This document shows, one piece after another, positions 33,730-42,686 of a stretch of 64,000 nt of DNA. A program made the translations under genes and the position numbers. Origin of the DNA: Nocardiopsis terrae (GTDB lineage Bacteria; Actinomycetota; Actinomycetes; Streptosporangiales; Streptosporangiaceae). Position 1 is the stretch's first letter. Each line of letters starts with the position of its first letter. Under the pieces are notes generated by a model. It saw nothing but the letters and a program-made list of their open reading frames with translations, was not told where the DNA came from and did no database searches. The stretch is taken from NCBI RefSeq assembly GCF_014651695.1, contig NZ_BMXJ01000003.1:213046-277045 (forward strand). The letters are read 5' to 3'.

Positions 33730-33733
33730 AGCC

Positions 33734-35398
33734 CTAACCCAGAGCGGCCGCGGCGGCCCGGCCCGCGGTCCGGCCGGAGAAGATGCAGCCGCCCAGGAAG
33801 GTGCCCTCCAGGGAGCGGTAGCCGTGCACGCCGCCGCCGCCGAACCCGGCGACCTCGCCGGCCGCGTACAACCCGGGCAGCGGGGTGCCGTCGGCGCGCA
33901 GCACCCGCGCGTCCAGGTCGGTGTGCAGGCCGCCCAGCGTCTTGCGGGTCAGGATGTGCAGGCGCACCGCGATCAGCGGGCCCGACTTCGGGTCGAGGAT
34001 CTGGTGCGGGGCCGCCACCCGGGCGATCCGGTCGCCCCTGTAGTTGCGGGCCCCGTGGATCGCCATGACCTGGAGGTCCTTGGTGAAGGTGTTGGCCATC
34101 TCCCGGTCGCGGGCCACCACCTCGCGGGTCACGGTGTCGGCGTCGAGCGCGTCGTCTCCGGAGATCTCCTTCATCCTGCGGATCAGTTCGGGCAGCCTGT
34201 CCGCGACCACGAAGTCGGCCCCGTGCTGCTTGAAGGCCTCCACCGGCCCGGGGGCGCCGGGCAGCACCCGCTGGAGGACCAGCTTGAGGTCCTTGCCGGT
34301 CAGGTCGGGGTTCTGCTCGGAGCCGGAGAGGCCGAACTCCTTCTCGATGATCTTCTGCGAGAGCACGAACCACGTGTACTCGTGTCCGCTCCTCATGATG
34401 TGGTCCAGGGTCCCCAGGGTGTCGAAGCCCGGGAAGTACGGGGCGGGCAGCCGTTTGCCGGTCGCGTCCAGCCACAGGGACGAGGGGCCGGGCAGGATCC
34501 GGATGCCGTGCCTCGCCCAGATCGGGTCCCAGTTCTGGATGCCCTCGGTGTAGTGCCACATCCGGTCGCGGTTGATGACCTCGCCGCCGGCCCTCTCGGT
34601 GATGCCGAGCATCCGGCCGTCCACGTGGGCTGGCACACCCGAGAGCATGTGCTCGGGCGCGGTGCCCAGCCGTTCGGGCCAGTTCCGGCGCACCAGGTCG
34701 TGGTTGGCGCCGATGCCGCCGGAGGTCACGATGACGGTCTGCGCGCCGACCTCGAACTCGCCCGAGGCGTCCCGGTTGCTGGCCTGTCCCCGTTCGATGT
34801 CGCTCGGCGCCAGCACCGTGCCGCGCACCCCGGTGACCGTGCCGTCGGTCACGACGAGCTCGTCCACCCGGTGCCGGAAGCGCAGGGAGACCCGGCCGCG
34901 CTCGGCCGCGGCGCGGACCCGGCGCTCGAAGGGCTCGACCACGCCGGGGCCGGTTCCCCAGGTGATGTGGAAGCGGGGCACGGAGTTGCCGTGCCCGTCG
35001 GCGAGGTAGCCGCCGCGCTCGGCCCAGCCCACGATGGGGAAGAGCCTGAGGCCCTGCTGGCGCAGCCAGGAGTACTTCTCCCCGGCGGCGAAGTCCACGT
35101 AGGCCTCGGCCCACCTGCGCGGCCACTCGTCCTCGGGGCGGTCGAAGGCGGCGGTGCCCATCCAGTCCTGGAGGGCCAGTTCCCTGGAGTCCCTGATGCC
35201 CATGCGGCGCTGTTCGGGCGAGTCGACGAAGAACAGCCCGCCGAAGGACCAGAACGCCTGTCCGCCCAGGGACTGCTCGGGTTCCTGGTCCAGCAGGATC
35301 ACCCGTCTGCCCGCGTCGGCCAGTTCCGCCGCCGCTGCCAGTCCGGCCAGCCCTGCGCCGACGACGATGGCGTCGGCCTGGTCGACTCCGGTACCCAT
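33734..35398 (-). CDS. FAD-binding dehydrogenase (3-ketosteroid-1-dehydrogenase / fumarate-reductase fold)
   Basis: A 554-residue flavoprotein. ADAIVVGAGLAGLAAAAELADAGRRVILLDQEPEQSLGGQAFWSFGG is the N-terminal FAD loop of the FAD_binding_2 family. SGGIGANHDLVRRNWPERLG and the C-terminal GGLHTDLDARVLRADGTPLPGLYAAGEVAGFGGGGVHGYRSLEGTFLGGCIFSGRTAGR are family signatures. It belongs to the Rv0785-like branch, annotated as FAD-binding dehydrogenase, for which a substrate is not established. ATG 35398 has GAGGAG at 8 bases. No steroid-degradation genes are adjacent, so a steroid role is not supported. Confidence 0.87.
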   Translation of the reverse strand: MGTGVDQADAIVVGAGLAGLAAAAELADAGRRVILLDQEPEQSLGGQAFWSFGGLFFVDSPEQRRMGIRDSRELALQDWMGTAAFDRPEDEWPRRWAEAYVDFAAGEKYSWLRQQGLRLFPIVGWAERGGYLADGHGNSVPRFHITWGTGPGVVEPFERRVRAAAERGRVSLRFRHRVDELVVTDGTVTGVRGTVLAPSDIERGQASNRDASGEFEVGAQTVIVTSGGIGANHDLVRRNWPERLGTAPEHMLSGVPAHVDGRMLGITERAGGEVINRDRMWHYTEGIQNWDPIWARHGIRILPGPSSLWLDATGKRLPAPYFPGFDTLGTLDHIMRSGHEYTWFVLSQKIIEKEFGLSGSEQNPDLTGKDLKLVLQRVLPGAPGPVEAFKQHGADFVVADRLPELIRRMKEISGDDALDADTVTREVVARDREMANTFTKDLQVMAIHGARNYRGDRIARVAAPHQILDPKSGPLIAVRLHILTRKTLGGLHTDLDARVLRADGTPLPGLYAAGEVAGFGGGGVHGYRSLEGTFLGGCIFSGRTAGRAAAAALG

Positions 35399-35631
35399 GC
35401 GGTTCTCCTCGGGGGTCGTCCGCGCCCGGCGCGGGCACGGTGTGCGCGATGGTGACGACTGTGCACCCGCGTGCCGCCGACGGCAAGAGCAGTGTGTGTC
35501 GCGCGCCACATCGTTTGTCAGGGTGTGACAAAAAAGTGCGGATCGGACAGAATCGCGCTGCTGCGCCCCCGTGGCCCCGCTCCCCACGGTCATCGCAGGT
35601 CACAGTGTGTTCCTCCGAGAAAGAGTCCCCC

Positions 35632-36483
35632 GTGTACTTTCATCCCCCGACCCTCGACCTCGGTCCGGCGGCCGCCTGGATCGGCCTGGCCCTCCTCCTC
35701 TACCAGGTGTTCGCGCCTCCGCTGCTGCGGTCGTGGAACTCCCGCTTCCAGGAGCTGCTCCTCGCGGACGAACGCGCGAAGGCGTACCGCACGGCGCTGC
35801 GCCTGGCCGGCTGGTGCGTCCTCACGGAGGTCCTGCTGGTGATGGCCTTCGTCGGGACGGCCGCGGCGGTGACCCCGGCAGACATCGGTCTGGCTCCGCT
35901 CGCCTTCACCGACAGGGGCTCTCCCGGGCTGGTGCTCCTGGCGGCGGGCTTCGCCGCGGGGTTCGCGTACTTCCTCGCCGTGCTGGTCAGGGCGAACCTG
36001 CGGGTGCTGCGGTACCTGCGCTCGGGCGTGGTGCCGGCCGGAACCGACCGCGACCAGTTCCTGCTGCTCCCCGGGGACCTGCGCGAACACCGGGTACGGG
36101 CCCTGGTCTTCGCCCTGAACGTGTTCTCCCAGGTCCTCGTGGTGTACGTGGTCCTCTTCCCGCTGCTGGCGACGCTCACCGAGCCGATGCTGGCCGTCGT
36201 CGTCCTCGGCCTGCTGGGCGGCTGGCAGTACGTGGGGCATGACGGGTACGAGATCCTGGTGGCGGCCTGCCTGGCCGCCCTGGGGCTGTTCCTCTACGCG
36301 ACGGTGCTCCCCGGTTCGCTGCTGGTCCCGCTCCTGGTCTGGGGCTCCTACGGAGCGGTCATGCTGGGGGCGCAGCGCGCCATGACGGGTATGCCGGTCC
36401 CACGGGTCTCCCGGCCGCTGCCGCCGCTCGAGGTGACCGTGCTCGACGCCGACGGCAACCCGGTCGAGCGGCCCGGCCGCTGA
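35632..36483 (+). CDS. polytopic membrane protein of unknown function
   Basis: A 283-residue protein with about seven hydrophobic segments, among them WIGLALLLYQVFAPPLL, WCVLTEVLLVMAFVGTAAAV, LVLLAAGFAAGFAYFLAVLV, LVFALNVFSQVLVVYVVLF and LLVPLLVWGSYGAVMLGA. The N-terminus YFHPPTLDLGPAAAWIG and charged loop NSRFQELLLADERAKAYRTALR precede them. CPBP protease motifs were looked for and are absent. I do not recognise the family. GTG 35632 is 7 bases after GAGAAAGAG; the longer frame upstream is low-complexity. It is transcribed away from the flavin dehydrogenase. Confidence 0.6.
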   Translation: MYFHPPTLDLGPAAAWIGLALLLYQVFAPPLLRSWNSRFQELLLADERAKAYRTALRLAGWCVLTEVLLVMAFVGTAAAVTPADIGLAPLAFTDRGSPGLVLLAAGFAAGFAYFLAVLVRANLRVLRYLRSGVVPAGTDRDQFLLLPGDLREHRVRALVFALNVFSQVLVVYVVLFPLLATLTEPMLAVVVLGLLGGWQYVGHDGYEILVAACLAALGLFLYATVLPGSLLVPLLVWGSYGAVMLGAQRAMTGMPVPRVSRPLPPLEVTVLDADGNPVERPGR

Positions 36484-36511
36484 GTTCGCTCCCCGGCGCG
36501 GGGACGCACGT

Positions 36512-36552
36512 CGAGGCCCCTTCCGGAGCGTCCTGCGTTCCGGGGGGCCTCG
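36512..36552. terminator. bidirectional terminator between membrane protein and alcohol dehydrogenase genes
   Basis: CGAGGCCCC...TCCGGA on the left pairs with TCCGGGGGGCCTCG on the right, with a small internal bulge and a loop of about 10 bases. Both genes converge here. Confidence 0.7.
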
Positions 36553-36580
36553 TGTGTGCGTCCTTGCCCGGGGTGTCGGC

Positions 36581-37675
36581 TCAGGCGCCGAAGCGCACCA
36601 GTGACCTGCCGCCCTTGCCCTGGCGCATGCGCTCGAACGCCTCGGGGACGCCCTCCAGCGAGATCTCGTCGGTGATCATCGCGGCGAGCTTCAGCTCTCC
36701 CGCGCGGACCGTCTCGGCGAGCACCGGGATGTCCCGGGCCGGGTCACTGGAGCCGTAGACGCACCCCTGGAGCGTGCGTGCCTGGTGGAACAGCTCCAGG
36801 GAGTTGAAGGAGACCTCGTCCTTCTTCGAGCCCAACCCCACCACCGTCACGGTGCCGCCCCGGCGGGACGAGTTCCACGCGGTACGCACCACCTGGGCCT
36901 TGCCGACCACCTCGAAGGCGTGGTCGACCCCCCGCCCGTCGGTCAGCTTGCGCACCGACCTGTGTACCTTCGGGTCGGAGACCAGGAACTCGGTGGCGCC
37001 CAGGGAACGGGCCAGCTCCTCCTTCTCCGCGGAGACGTCGACCGCGATCAGCGGGTCGGCCCCCGCCATCCGGGCGGCCTGGAGGAGGGACAGGCCCACC
37101 CCGCCCAGCCCCAGCACCAGAGCGGACTGGCCCGCCCGCAGCTTGGCGGCGTTGTTGACGGCGCCCCAACCGGTGATCGCCGCGCAGCCCAGCATCGCCG
37201 CGACCGCCAGGTCGATCCCGTCCGGCAGCGGGACGAGCGCACTGATCGGAACGATCGTGGCCTCGGCGAAGGCGCCGGTGTTCAGCCCCGGGTGGACCGG
37301 GGTGCCGTCGGTGAGTTCGGCGTAGGGGGAGAGCATCCGGTCGAGGGCGTGCTCGCACAGGTAGGGTTCGCCCTGCTCGCAGAACCAGCACGCACGGCAG
37401 GGCGGCGCCCAGTTCAGGATGACCTGTTGGCCGGGCGAGAACTCGGTGACGCCGGGGCCGATCGCCTCGACGGTACCCGTTCCCTCGTGGCCCAGGACCG
37501 CGGGCCAGGGCTGGGCGAGGGTTCCGTTGGCCAGGGAGAGGTCGGAGTGGCACACGCCCGCCGCGACCATTCGCACCCTCACCTCGCCCGGACCGGGGTC
37601 GGGCAGGACGACCTCGCGGATCTCGGGGGGTGCGTCGGTCTCGTGGAAGACGGCTGCCTTGACGGTCGTACTCAT
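36581..37675 (-). CDS. zinc-dependent alcohol dehydrogenase (MDR superfamily, class III-like)
   Basis: A 364-residue MDR enzyme. Catalytic zinc ligands Cys42 and His63-Glu64 sit in GVCHSDLSLANG and LGHEGTGTVE. Structural-zinc cysteines are 93, 96, 99 and 107. NAD binding is shown by GLGGVGLSLLQAARMAGA (189 onwards). The C-terminal KLAAMITDEISLEGVPEAFERMRQGKGGRSLVRF is typical of mycothiol/NDMA-dependent-type dehydrogenases, though alcohol or formaldehyde as substrate cannot be separated. The ATG has GGAG upstream. A TetR-like operator lies 42 bases upstream in a 439-base divergent region. Confidence 0.9.
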   Translation of the reverse strand: MSTTVKAAVFHETDAPPEIREVVLPDPGPGEVRVRMVAAGVCHSDLSLANGTLAQPWPAVLGHEGTGTVEAIGPGVTEFSPGQQVILNWAPPCRACWFCEQGEPYLCEHALDRMLSPYAELTDGTPVHPGLNTGAFAEATIVPISALVPLPDGIDLAVAAMLGCAAITGWGAVNNAAKLRAGQSALVLGLGGVGLSLLQAARMAGADPLIAVDVSAEKEELARSLGATEFLVSDPKVHRSVRKLTDGRGVDHAFEVVGKAQVVRTAWNSSRRGGTVTVVGLGSKKDEVSFNSLELFHQARTLQGCVYGSSDPARDIPVLAETVRAGELKLAAMITDEISLEGVPEAFERMRQGKGGRSLVRFGA

Positions 37676-37716
37676 GAGGAGGTCTCCAATCGCGGAACTG
37701 CCGCGACCCTAGCAAT

Positions 37717-37730
37717 ACCGTCCGGTCGGT
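37717..37730. promoter_or_regulatory. imperfect palindrome ACCGTCCGGTCGGT, TetR-type operator
   Basis: Twelve of 14 positions are symmetric and resemble the ACCGACCGGTCGGT class bound by many actinobacterial TetR regulators; a wider TACC...GGTA frame surrounds it. It lies just upstream of the alcohol dehydrogenase gene. The TetR gene at 39158 is the nearest candidate ligand-responsive repressor. Confidence 0.5.
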
Positions 37731-38046
37731 TGGTAGTGCGGGGTTGCCGGACCACCGGTCCGGGGAGGTGGATCCGGGCCCGCGCCGCGGGCCCGGATCA
37801 GAGGGGCGCCGGGCTGCGGACCAGCGACGACCCCGCCCGGACGAGCGCCCGGACCTCTCCGGCCTCCGCCGGACCCCGATACGCCCGGCCGGCCTGTCGG
37901 CGAAGGCTCCCGCGGAGCGCACCGGTGAACCGTTCCCGCGCACCCTTTTTCGTCTGCCTCCCTCCGCCCGGGGCGGGCCCACTTTATGGAAAAGCCTATA
38001 TTGGCGGGCCTTCCGCGCGGGTATCCCACTTTTATCCGCCTGGAAA

Positions 38047-38076
38047 CCGTGGTGGTAAATGCCTGTACCACCACGG
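38047..38076 (+). promoter_or_regulatory. hairpin/operator in the ddaH leader
   Basis: CCGTGGTGGT (38047-38056) and ACCACCACGG (38067-38076) are perfect 10-bp complements with a 10-base AT-rich loop, ending 25 bases before the ribosome site. TATATT at 37997-38002 is a plausible -10 box. It could be a protein operator or a transcript hairpin. Confidence 0.45.
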
Positions 38077-38114
38077 GCCGTTCGGCTTCCGGCGCACCTC
38101 AACGGGGAGGTTCC

Positions 38115-38951
38115 ATGGTTCGACCCGTCGGTTCGGCGCCCGCGGCGACGCCGCGGCACTATCTGATGTGCCGTCCCACCTACTTCGCGGTGGAATACGC
38201 GATCAACCCCTGGATGGACCCGGCCGCGGGCGTTGACCGCGAACGCGCGATCCGCCAGTGGGCGGGGCTCCGGGACCTCTACCTGTCCCTGGGCCACCGG
38301 GTCAGCGAGATCGCGCCGATCGAAGGACTGCCCGACATGGTCTTCGCGGCCAACGGGGCGCTGGTCGTGGAAGGGCGCGTCTACGGTGCCCGGTTCGCCA
38401 GCGCCGAACGCACCCCGGAGGGGCCTGCCTACCTGGACTGGTTCCGCAAGGCCGGTTACACCGAGGTCCTGGACCCCAAACACGTCAACGAGGGCGAGGG
38501 CGACTTCATCACCCTCGACGACGTGATCCTCGCCGCCACGGGCTTTCGCACGGAGGCCGCGGCCCACCAGGAGGCCGAACGCCTCCTGGGGCGCCCGGTC
38601 GTCACCCTGCAACTGGTCGACCCGCGCTTCTACCACCTGGACACCGCACTGTTCGCGCTCTCCGGGAACCAGGTCGCCTACTACCCCGGGGCCTTCTCCG
38701 AGGGAAGCCGCCGGGTGCTGCGCTCCCTCTACCCCGACGCACTCCTGGCCACCGAGGAGGACGCTGCGGTGCTCGGCCTCAACGCGGTCTGCGACGGCCG
38801 CAACGTCGTCCTCGCCGCCGAGGCGGCCGGACTCGCAGGCCGACTGCGCGCACTGGGCCTGGCCGTCCACCCGGTGGAGCTCGACGAACTGCGCAAGGCG
38901 GGCGGCGGGGCCAAGTGCTGCACCCTCGAGCTGAGGGGCTCACCCGTGTGA
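38115..38951 (+). CDS. ddaH: dimethylarginine dimethylaminohydrolase (dimethylargininase)
   Basis: A 278-residue member of the amidinotransferase/DDAH fold. It opens RHYLMCRPTYFAVEYAINPWM; DMVFAANGALVVEGRVYGARF is the substrate region. Catalytic His174 lies in RFYHLDTALF, and the nucleophile Cys268 in GGGAKCCTLEL. The reaction gives citrulline and dimethylamine from methylated arginine; ornithine- or arginine-deiminase-like activity is possible in close relatives. ATG 38115 has GGGGAGG at 5 bases. An agmatinase gene nearby hints at a guanidino-compound catabolic neighbourhood. Confidence 0.87.
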   Translation: MVRPVGSAPAATPRHYLMCRPTYFAVEYAINPWMDPAAGVDRERAIRQWAGLRDLYLSLGHRVSEIAPIEGLPDMVFAANGALVVEGRVYGARFASAERTPEGPAYLDWFRKAGYTEVLDPKHVNEGEGDFITLDDVILAATGFRTEAAAHQEAERLLGRPVVTLQLVDPRFYHLDTALFALSGNQVAYYPGAFSEGSRRVLRSLYPDALLATEEDAAVLGLNAVCDGRNVVLAAEAAGLAGRLRALGLAVHPVELDELRKAGGGAKCCTLELRGSPV

Positions 38952-39144
38952 CAGTACGCGGGCGGATCCCACGCACCCCCGTGCGGTATCCGCCCGCGCA
39001 AACCTCCTCCGGTGTGGGAAAGGACACGTACCCGTTCCGGGGCGGGAATGGTAGCCACAGGTCACAACCGCTGCCGCGGACAAACGCGCACGGCGGCCGG
39101 TAGAACTCGTGTCCTCGGTCCCTGGTGAAAGTCCCCGAGCCCCA

Positions 39145-39150
39145 TAGGGT
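39145..39150 (+). promoter_or_regulatory. -10 box TAGGGT, leaderless promoter of the TetR gene
   Basis: TAGGGT ends 7 bases before GTG 39158, so the transcript should start on the start codon. This favours 39158 over the upstream GTG 39125. Confidence 0.5.
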
Positions 39151-39157
39151 CGTTTCC

Positions 39158-39781
39158 GTGAAGACCAAACAGCGCAGACTCCCGCGTCGTGTCAGGGAAC
39201 AGCAGCTGATCGACGCCGCCGTCCTCGCGTTCTCCCGCGGCGATTACCACACGGTCAGCGTGGAGGAGATCGCGCAGGCGGCCGGAACGTCCAAGCCGAC
39301 CGTCTACCACTACCTCGGTTCCAAGGAAGGGATTTTCACCGCCTGTGTGCGTCGGGAGATGGAACGGCTCATCGACGCGGTCCGGGATGCCGTGCACGAT
39401 CCGTCGGCGCTTCCGGGTGATGACCCGCTGCGCCGGGGGATGCAGGCCTTCTTCACCTTCGTGGTGGCCCATCGGGAGAGCTGGACCGTTCTCTACCGGA
39501 GGGCGGCCGTGCAGGGCGCACCCTTCGAGGGTGAGACCATCCGGGTGCGCGACCGTGTCACCGCTGAGGTCGCCGAGCTGATCACGGCCTGTACCCGGGG
39601 CGACTACGAGGCCCTCGCGCCCCGGGACGCCCAACTGCTGGCCCGTGTCGCGGTGAGCACCGCCGACGCCTTCGCGGACTGGTTGTTGGACCACCCCGAC
39701 GAGACCCCCGACGCCATGGCCGGGCACGTCACCGAACTCACCTGGTCCCATCTGCGGTCCCGCAGGCCCGCCGGGGTCTGA
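39158..39781 (+). CDS. TetR-family transcriptional regulator
   Basis: A 207-residue repressor-type protein. The N-terminal helix-turn-helix reads RVREQQLIDAAVLAFSRGDYHTVSVEEIAQAAGTSKPTVYHYLGSKEGIFTACV, the TetR_N signature. The C-terminal helical domain (FFTFVVAHRESWTVLYRRAAVQGAPF...) resembles fatty-acid or small-hydrophobic-ligand binding TetR proteins, but the ligand is unknown. It is flanked by ddaH (same strand, 206 bases upstream) and the convergent agmatinase. The TetR-like site in front of the alcohol dehydrogenase is a possible target. Confidence 0.87.
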   Translation: MKTKQRRLPRRVREQQLIDAAVLAFSRGDYHTVSVEEIAQAAGTSKPTVYHYLGSKEGIFTACVRREMERLIDAVRDAVHDPSALPGDDPLRRGMQAFFTFVVAHRESWTVLYRRAAVQGAPFEGETIRVRDRVTAEVAELITACTRGDYEALAPRDAQLLARVAVSTADAFADWLLDHPDETPDAMAGHVTELTWSHLRSRRPAGV

Positions 39782-39822
39782 GCCCTTCCGGGGCGGCGCC
39801 GGGGCGAGCGGGACCGCGCGGT

Positions 39823-40782
39823 TCAGCTTCCCGTCTGCCCGCGGTGGTTGAGGGCCAACAGGCTGACCAGGTCGTAGGCCACGTGCGAGGCCGCGGTAGA
39901 GGTGATCTGGGCGTGGTCGTAGGCCGGGGCGACCTCCACCACGTCGGCGCCCACCAGGTTCAGGTCGGCCAGTCCGCGCAGGATCTCCAGCAGTTCGCGG
40001 CTGGTGATTCCGCCGGCCTCCGGGGTGCCGGTTCCGGGGGCGTGCGCCGGGTCGAGGACGTCGATGTCCACGGACACGTACAGCGGGCGGTTCCCGATCC
40101 GCTGGCGCAGCGCGTCGGCGATCTCGTCCACCCCCTTGCGCAGCACGTCGGTGGCGGTCACGATGCCGAAGCCGAACCGGCGGTCGTCCTCCAGGTCGCG
40201 CTTGCCGTACAGCGGCCCGCGGGTGCCCACGTGCGCGATCGCCTCGGTGTCGAGGATGCCCTCCTCCACGGCCCGGCGGAACGGGGTGCCGTGCGTGTAG
40301 GGCTCACCGAAGTAGGTGTCCCAGGTGTCCAGGTGGGCGTCGAAGTGCAGCAGGGCGATCGGGCCGTGCTGCCGGTACAGCGAACGCAGCAGCGGCAGCG
40401 CGATCGTGTGGTCGCCGCCCAGGGTGACCAGTCGGGTTCCGGCCTCGACGAACTTCGAGGCGCCCTGGTCCAGGGTCTCCACGGCGTCGCCGACGGAGAA
40501 CGGGTTCACGGCGATGTCACCGCCGTCGACCACCTGGAACTGCTCGAACGGGGCCACGTCCAGGCCCGGGTGGTAGGGGCGCAGCAGGCGGCTGGCCTCA
40601 CGGATCGCGGAGGGGCCGAAGCGGGCACCGGGCCGGTAGGACACCCCGGTGTCGAAGGGCACGCCGACGACGGCGACGTCGGCACGCTCGACCTGGTCGA
40701 TGCGGGGCAGCCGGGCGAAGGTCGCCGGACCCGCGAAACGCGGGACGAGGCTGGAGTCGGTGGGGCCGATCGGGCTGTTCAT
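39823..40782 (-). CDS. speB: agmatinase (ureohydrolase family)
   Basis: A 319-residue dimanganese ureohydrolase that splits agmatine to putrescine and urea; some close relatives act on guanidinobutyrate. Metal ligands are His125 ([10 protein letters not shown]), Asp148/His150/Asp152 (HFDAHLDTW) and Asp239/Asp241 ([10 protein letters not shown]); [19 protein letters not shown] and [15 protein letters not shown] are family motifs. The ATG at 40782 has GGGACGG upstream. It is divergent from the PucR-type regulator at 41040, which probably controls it. Confidence 0.9.
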   Translation of the reverse strand: MNSPIGPTDSSLVPRFAGPATFARLPRIDQVERADVAVVGVPFDTGVSYRPGARFGPSAIREASRLLRPYHPGLDVAPFEQFQVVDGGDIAVNPFSVGDAVETLDQGASKFVEAGTRLVTLGGDHTIALPLLRSLYRQHGPIALLHFDAHLDTWDTYFGEPYTHGTPFRRAVEEGILDTEAIAHVGTRGPLYGKRDLEDDRRFGFGIVTATDVLRKGVDEIADALRQRIGNRPLYVSVDIDVLDPAHAPGTGTPEAGGITSRELLEILRGLADLNLVGADVVEVAPAYDHAQITSTAASHVAYDLVSLLALNHRGQTGS

Positions 40783-40933
40783 GCGGTCCGTCCCTGTTCG
40801 TCGGTGTGGTCTGACGCCGGTGTCAGCTCTCGTGGGAGGTGCTCGTGGGCCGGCCGTTCCCGGAGGAACGGCTGGCCCGACCTGCGGCAACGTTGGCGCA
40901 GGTCACAGTGCTCCCGTCAGCGTAGGCAGCCGG

Positions 40934-40939
40934 TAGGCT
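40934..40939 (+). promoter_or_regulatory. -10 box TAGGCT of the pucR-type gene
   Basis: TAGGCT sits in the divergent speB/pucR gap about 100 bases ahead of the pucR start; a transcript would begin near 40947. Partly symmetric sequence GGTCGAAACGC...GTTGACC follows directly (40950-40972) and may be the regulator's site. Confidence 0.4.
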
Positions 40940-41039
40940 CTGCTCCAGTGGTCGAAACGCACCATTGTTGACCGGAACTTGGACGAACCATCCAAGGAGG
41001 GCGGTGAGCGGGCCGCGGCGGAGCGGGAAGGGGAGCCGG

Positions 41040-42686
41040 ATGGGTGACGGCACGGGCGGGACGGACAGCCACGACGTGCCCCTGAGCGAGATCGCGGGGC
41101 GCCGCGACCTCGCCCTGACCGTCGTGGTCGAGGCGTCGGACCCCGCGATCACCTGGGCCGTGGCCAGTGAACTGGTGGAACCGGCCGCCTACCTGCGCGG
41201 CGGGGAGCTGCTGCTCACCGCCGGCGTCAACCTGCCCGTCACCTCCGACGGGGTCCGCGACTACGTGCGATCCCTGGTCCGGGCCGGGGTCGGCGCCGTC
41301 GGTTTCGGCCTCGCCCCCGTACACGCGGTCGTTCCGGAACGGCTCGTCGGGCAGTGCCGCGCCCAGGGCCTGTCCCTGTTGGAGGTGCCCCAGACCACGC
41401 CCTTCGCCGCGGTCAGCCGCGCGGTCGGCGAGGAACTGGAGGAACGCCACCTGCGGGACGTGCGTCGGCTGGGCGAGTCCCACCAGGCCCTGGCCCGCGC
41501 GGTCACCGCGGCCGACCCCGTGGAACGGGTACTGGCGGTGCTGGCCCAGTCCCTCGGCGGCTGGGCCGTCCTCGAACCCTCGGACCCCTCGGTGCCCGCG
41601 CACCGGACCCCCGGCGCGCCCCCCGAGACCGGCACCGGCCTGCGCCCCCTGCTCGCCAAACTCGTCGCACCCTCGGGTCCGCGCAGCGCCAAGGCCCCCA
41701 GCGGCGACGACGAGGTCTTCCTGCACACGGTCGGTGTGCCGCCGGAGGAACGGGGCGTGGTCCTGGTGGGCCGTCCCGAACCGCTCGGCATCGCCGACCG
41801 CGCCGTCCTGCGCACCGCCACCGCCCTCCTCGACCTGCTCTGCCGCACGGTCGAGGAGGAGCCTCCCGTCCCCGGCCGGCTGCTGACCCGGCTCCTGCTG
41901 GACGGCGGCCCGGATGAGGAGACCGCGCCCCTGCTCGCCGCACTCGCGGACGCACGCGCCGACCAGGGGCGGGGGCAGGACCCGCGCGGCACCGGAACCG
42001 GGGCCGCGCACCGGGCGCATGCGCACGCACACGGCCGGGGCGGCGAACCCGGCGCCTACCGGGTGCTGCGGGCCCTGCCCCTGGCCCGGGGGCGGAACAC
42101 CGCTCCGGGGGACCTCCCACTGGGCACACAGCTGGTCGACCGGCCCGGGAACGGCGCGGGCCCCGACGGCGGGCCCCTCGTGCGGGCCGTGCTCACCGAC
42201 CGGGAGGAGGCGGCCCACCGCGAGCACCTGGATCTGCTCCGAGCGCACGGATGGGTCGCCGTGTTCGGGCCGGCGGTCCCGCCGCAGGAGCTGCCCGAGT
42301 CCGACCGGAAGGCGGCCTCTCTTCTGGCCCGTGCCCGTGTGGTGGGAGCACCGATGCTCTGGGCCCGGGACACCGACCCGTTCGAGGCACTGGTGGACCC
42401 CGCCGAGGCGCACGGTCTCAGCCGCGACCTCCTGGGGCCGCTGGCCGGTGAGACCAAGGCGGCCCGCACCCTGCGCGCGACCCTGCACGCCTGGCTCGCC
42501 CGCCACGGGAACTGGGACCGCGCCGCCGCCGACCTCGGCGTCCACCGAAACAGCGTCCGTTACCGGATCGGCCGGATCGAGCGGGAACTGGGTGCGGACC
42601 TGGCCGACGCCGAGCAGCGCATGAGGCTCTGGTTCGCCCTCACCCGGTACGTACAGGAGGGGCCGGGCGCCCCCGGAACGGGGTGA
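41040..42686 (+). CDS. PucR-family transcriptional activator
   Basis: A 548-residue regulator. The N-terminal purine-catabolism domain has LSEIAGRRDLALTVVVEA, WAVASELVEPAAYLRGGELLLTAGVNLP and LVRAGVGAVGFGLAPVHAVVPERLV. The middle is a GGDEF-like/GAF-derived region with Gly/His-rich insertions. The C-terminal PucR HTH_30 is diagnostic: TLRATLHAWLARHGNWDRAAADLGVHRNSVRYRIGRIERELG. The ATG has GAAGGGGAG upstream; GTG/ATG codons farther up fall in low-complexity sequence. It is divergent from agmatinase. Members regulate purine, amino-acid or amine catabolism; both agmatine and purine routes (xanthine dehydrogenase, 17 kb away) occur in this window. Confidence 0.88.
   Translation: MGDGTGGTDSHDVPLSEIAGRRDLALTVVVEASDPAITWAVASELVEPAAYLRGGELLLTAGVNLPVTSDGVRDYVRSLVRAGVGAVGFGLAPVHAVVPERLVGQCRAQGLSLLEVPQTTPFAAVSRAVGEELEERHLRDVRRLGESHQALARAVTAADPVERVLAVLAQSLGGWAVLEPSDPSVPAHRTPGAPPETGTGLRPLLAKLVAPSGPRSAKAPSGDDEVFLHTVGVPPEERGVVLVGRPEPLGIADRAVLRTATALLDLLCRTVEEEPPVPGRLLTRLLLDGGPDEETAPLLAALADARADQGRGQDPRGTGTGAAHRAHAHAHGRGGEPGAYRVLRALPLARGRNTAPGDLPLGTQLVDRPGNGAGPDGGPLVRAVLTDREEAAHREHLDLLRAHGWVAVFGPAVPPQELPESDRKAASLLARARVVGAPMLWARDTDPFEALVDPAEAHGLSRDLLGPLAGETKAARTLRATLHAWLARHGNWDRAAADLGVHRNSVRYRIGRIERELGADLADAEQRMRLWFALTRYVQEGPGAPGTG

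Noticed and set aside
35632..36483. CPBP-family intramembrane protease
   Set aside because: The glutamate pair and histidine motifs of that family are missing from the transmembrane segments.
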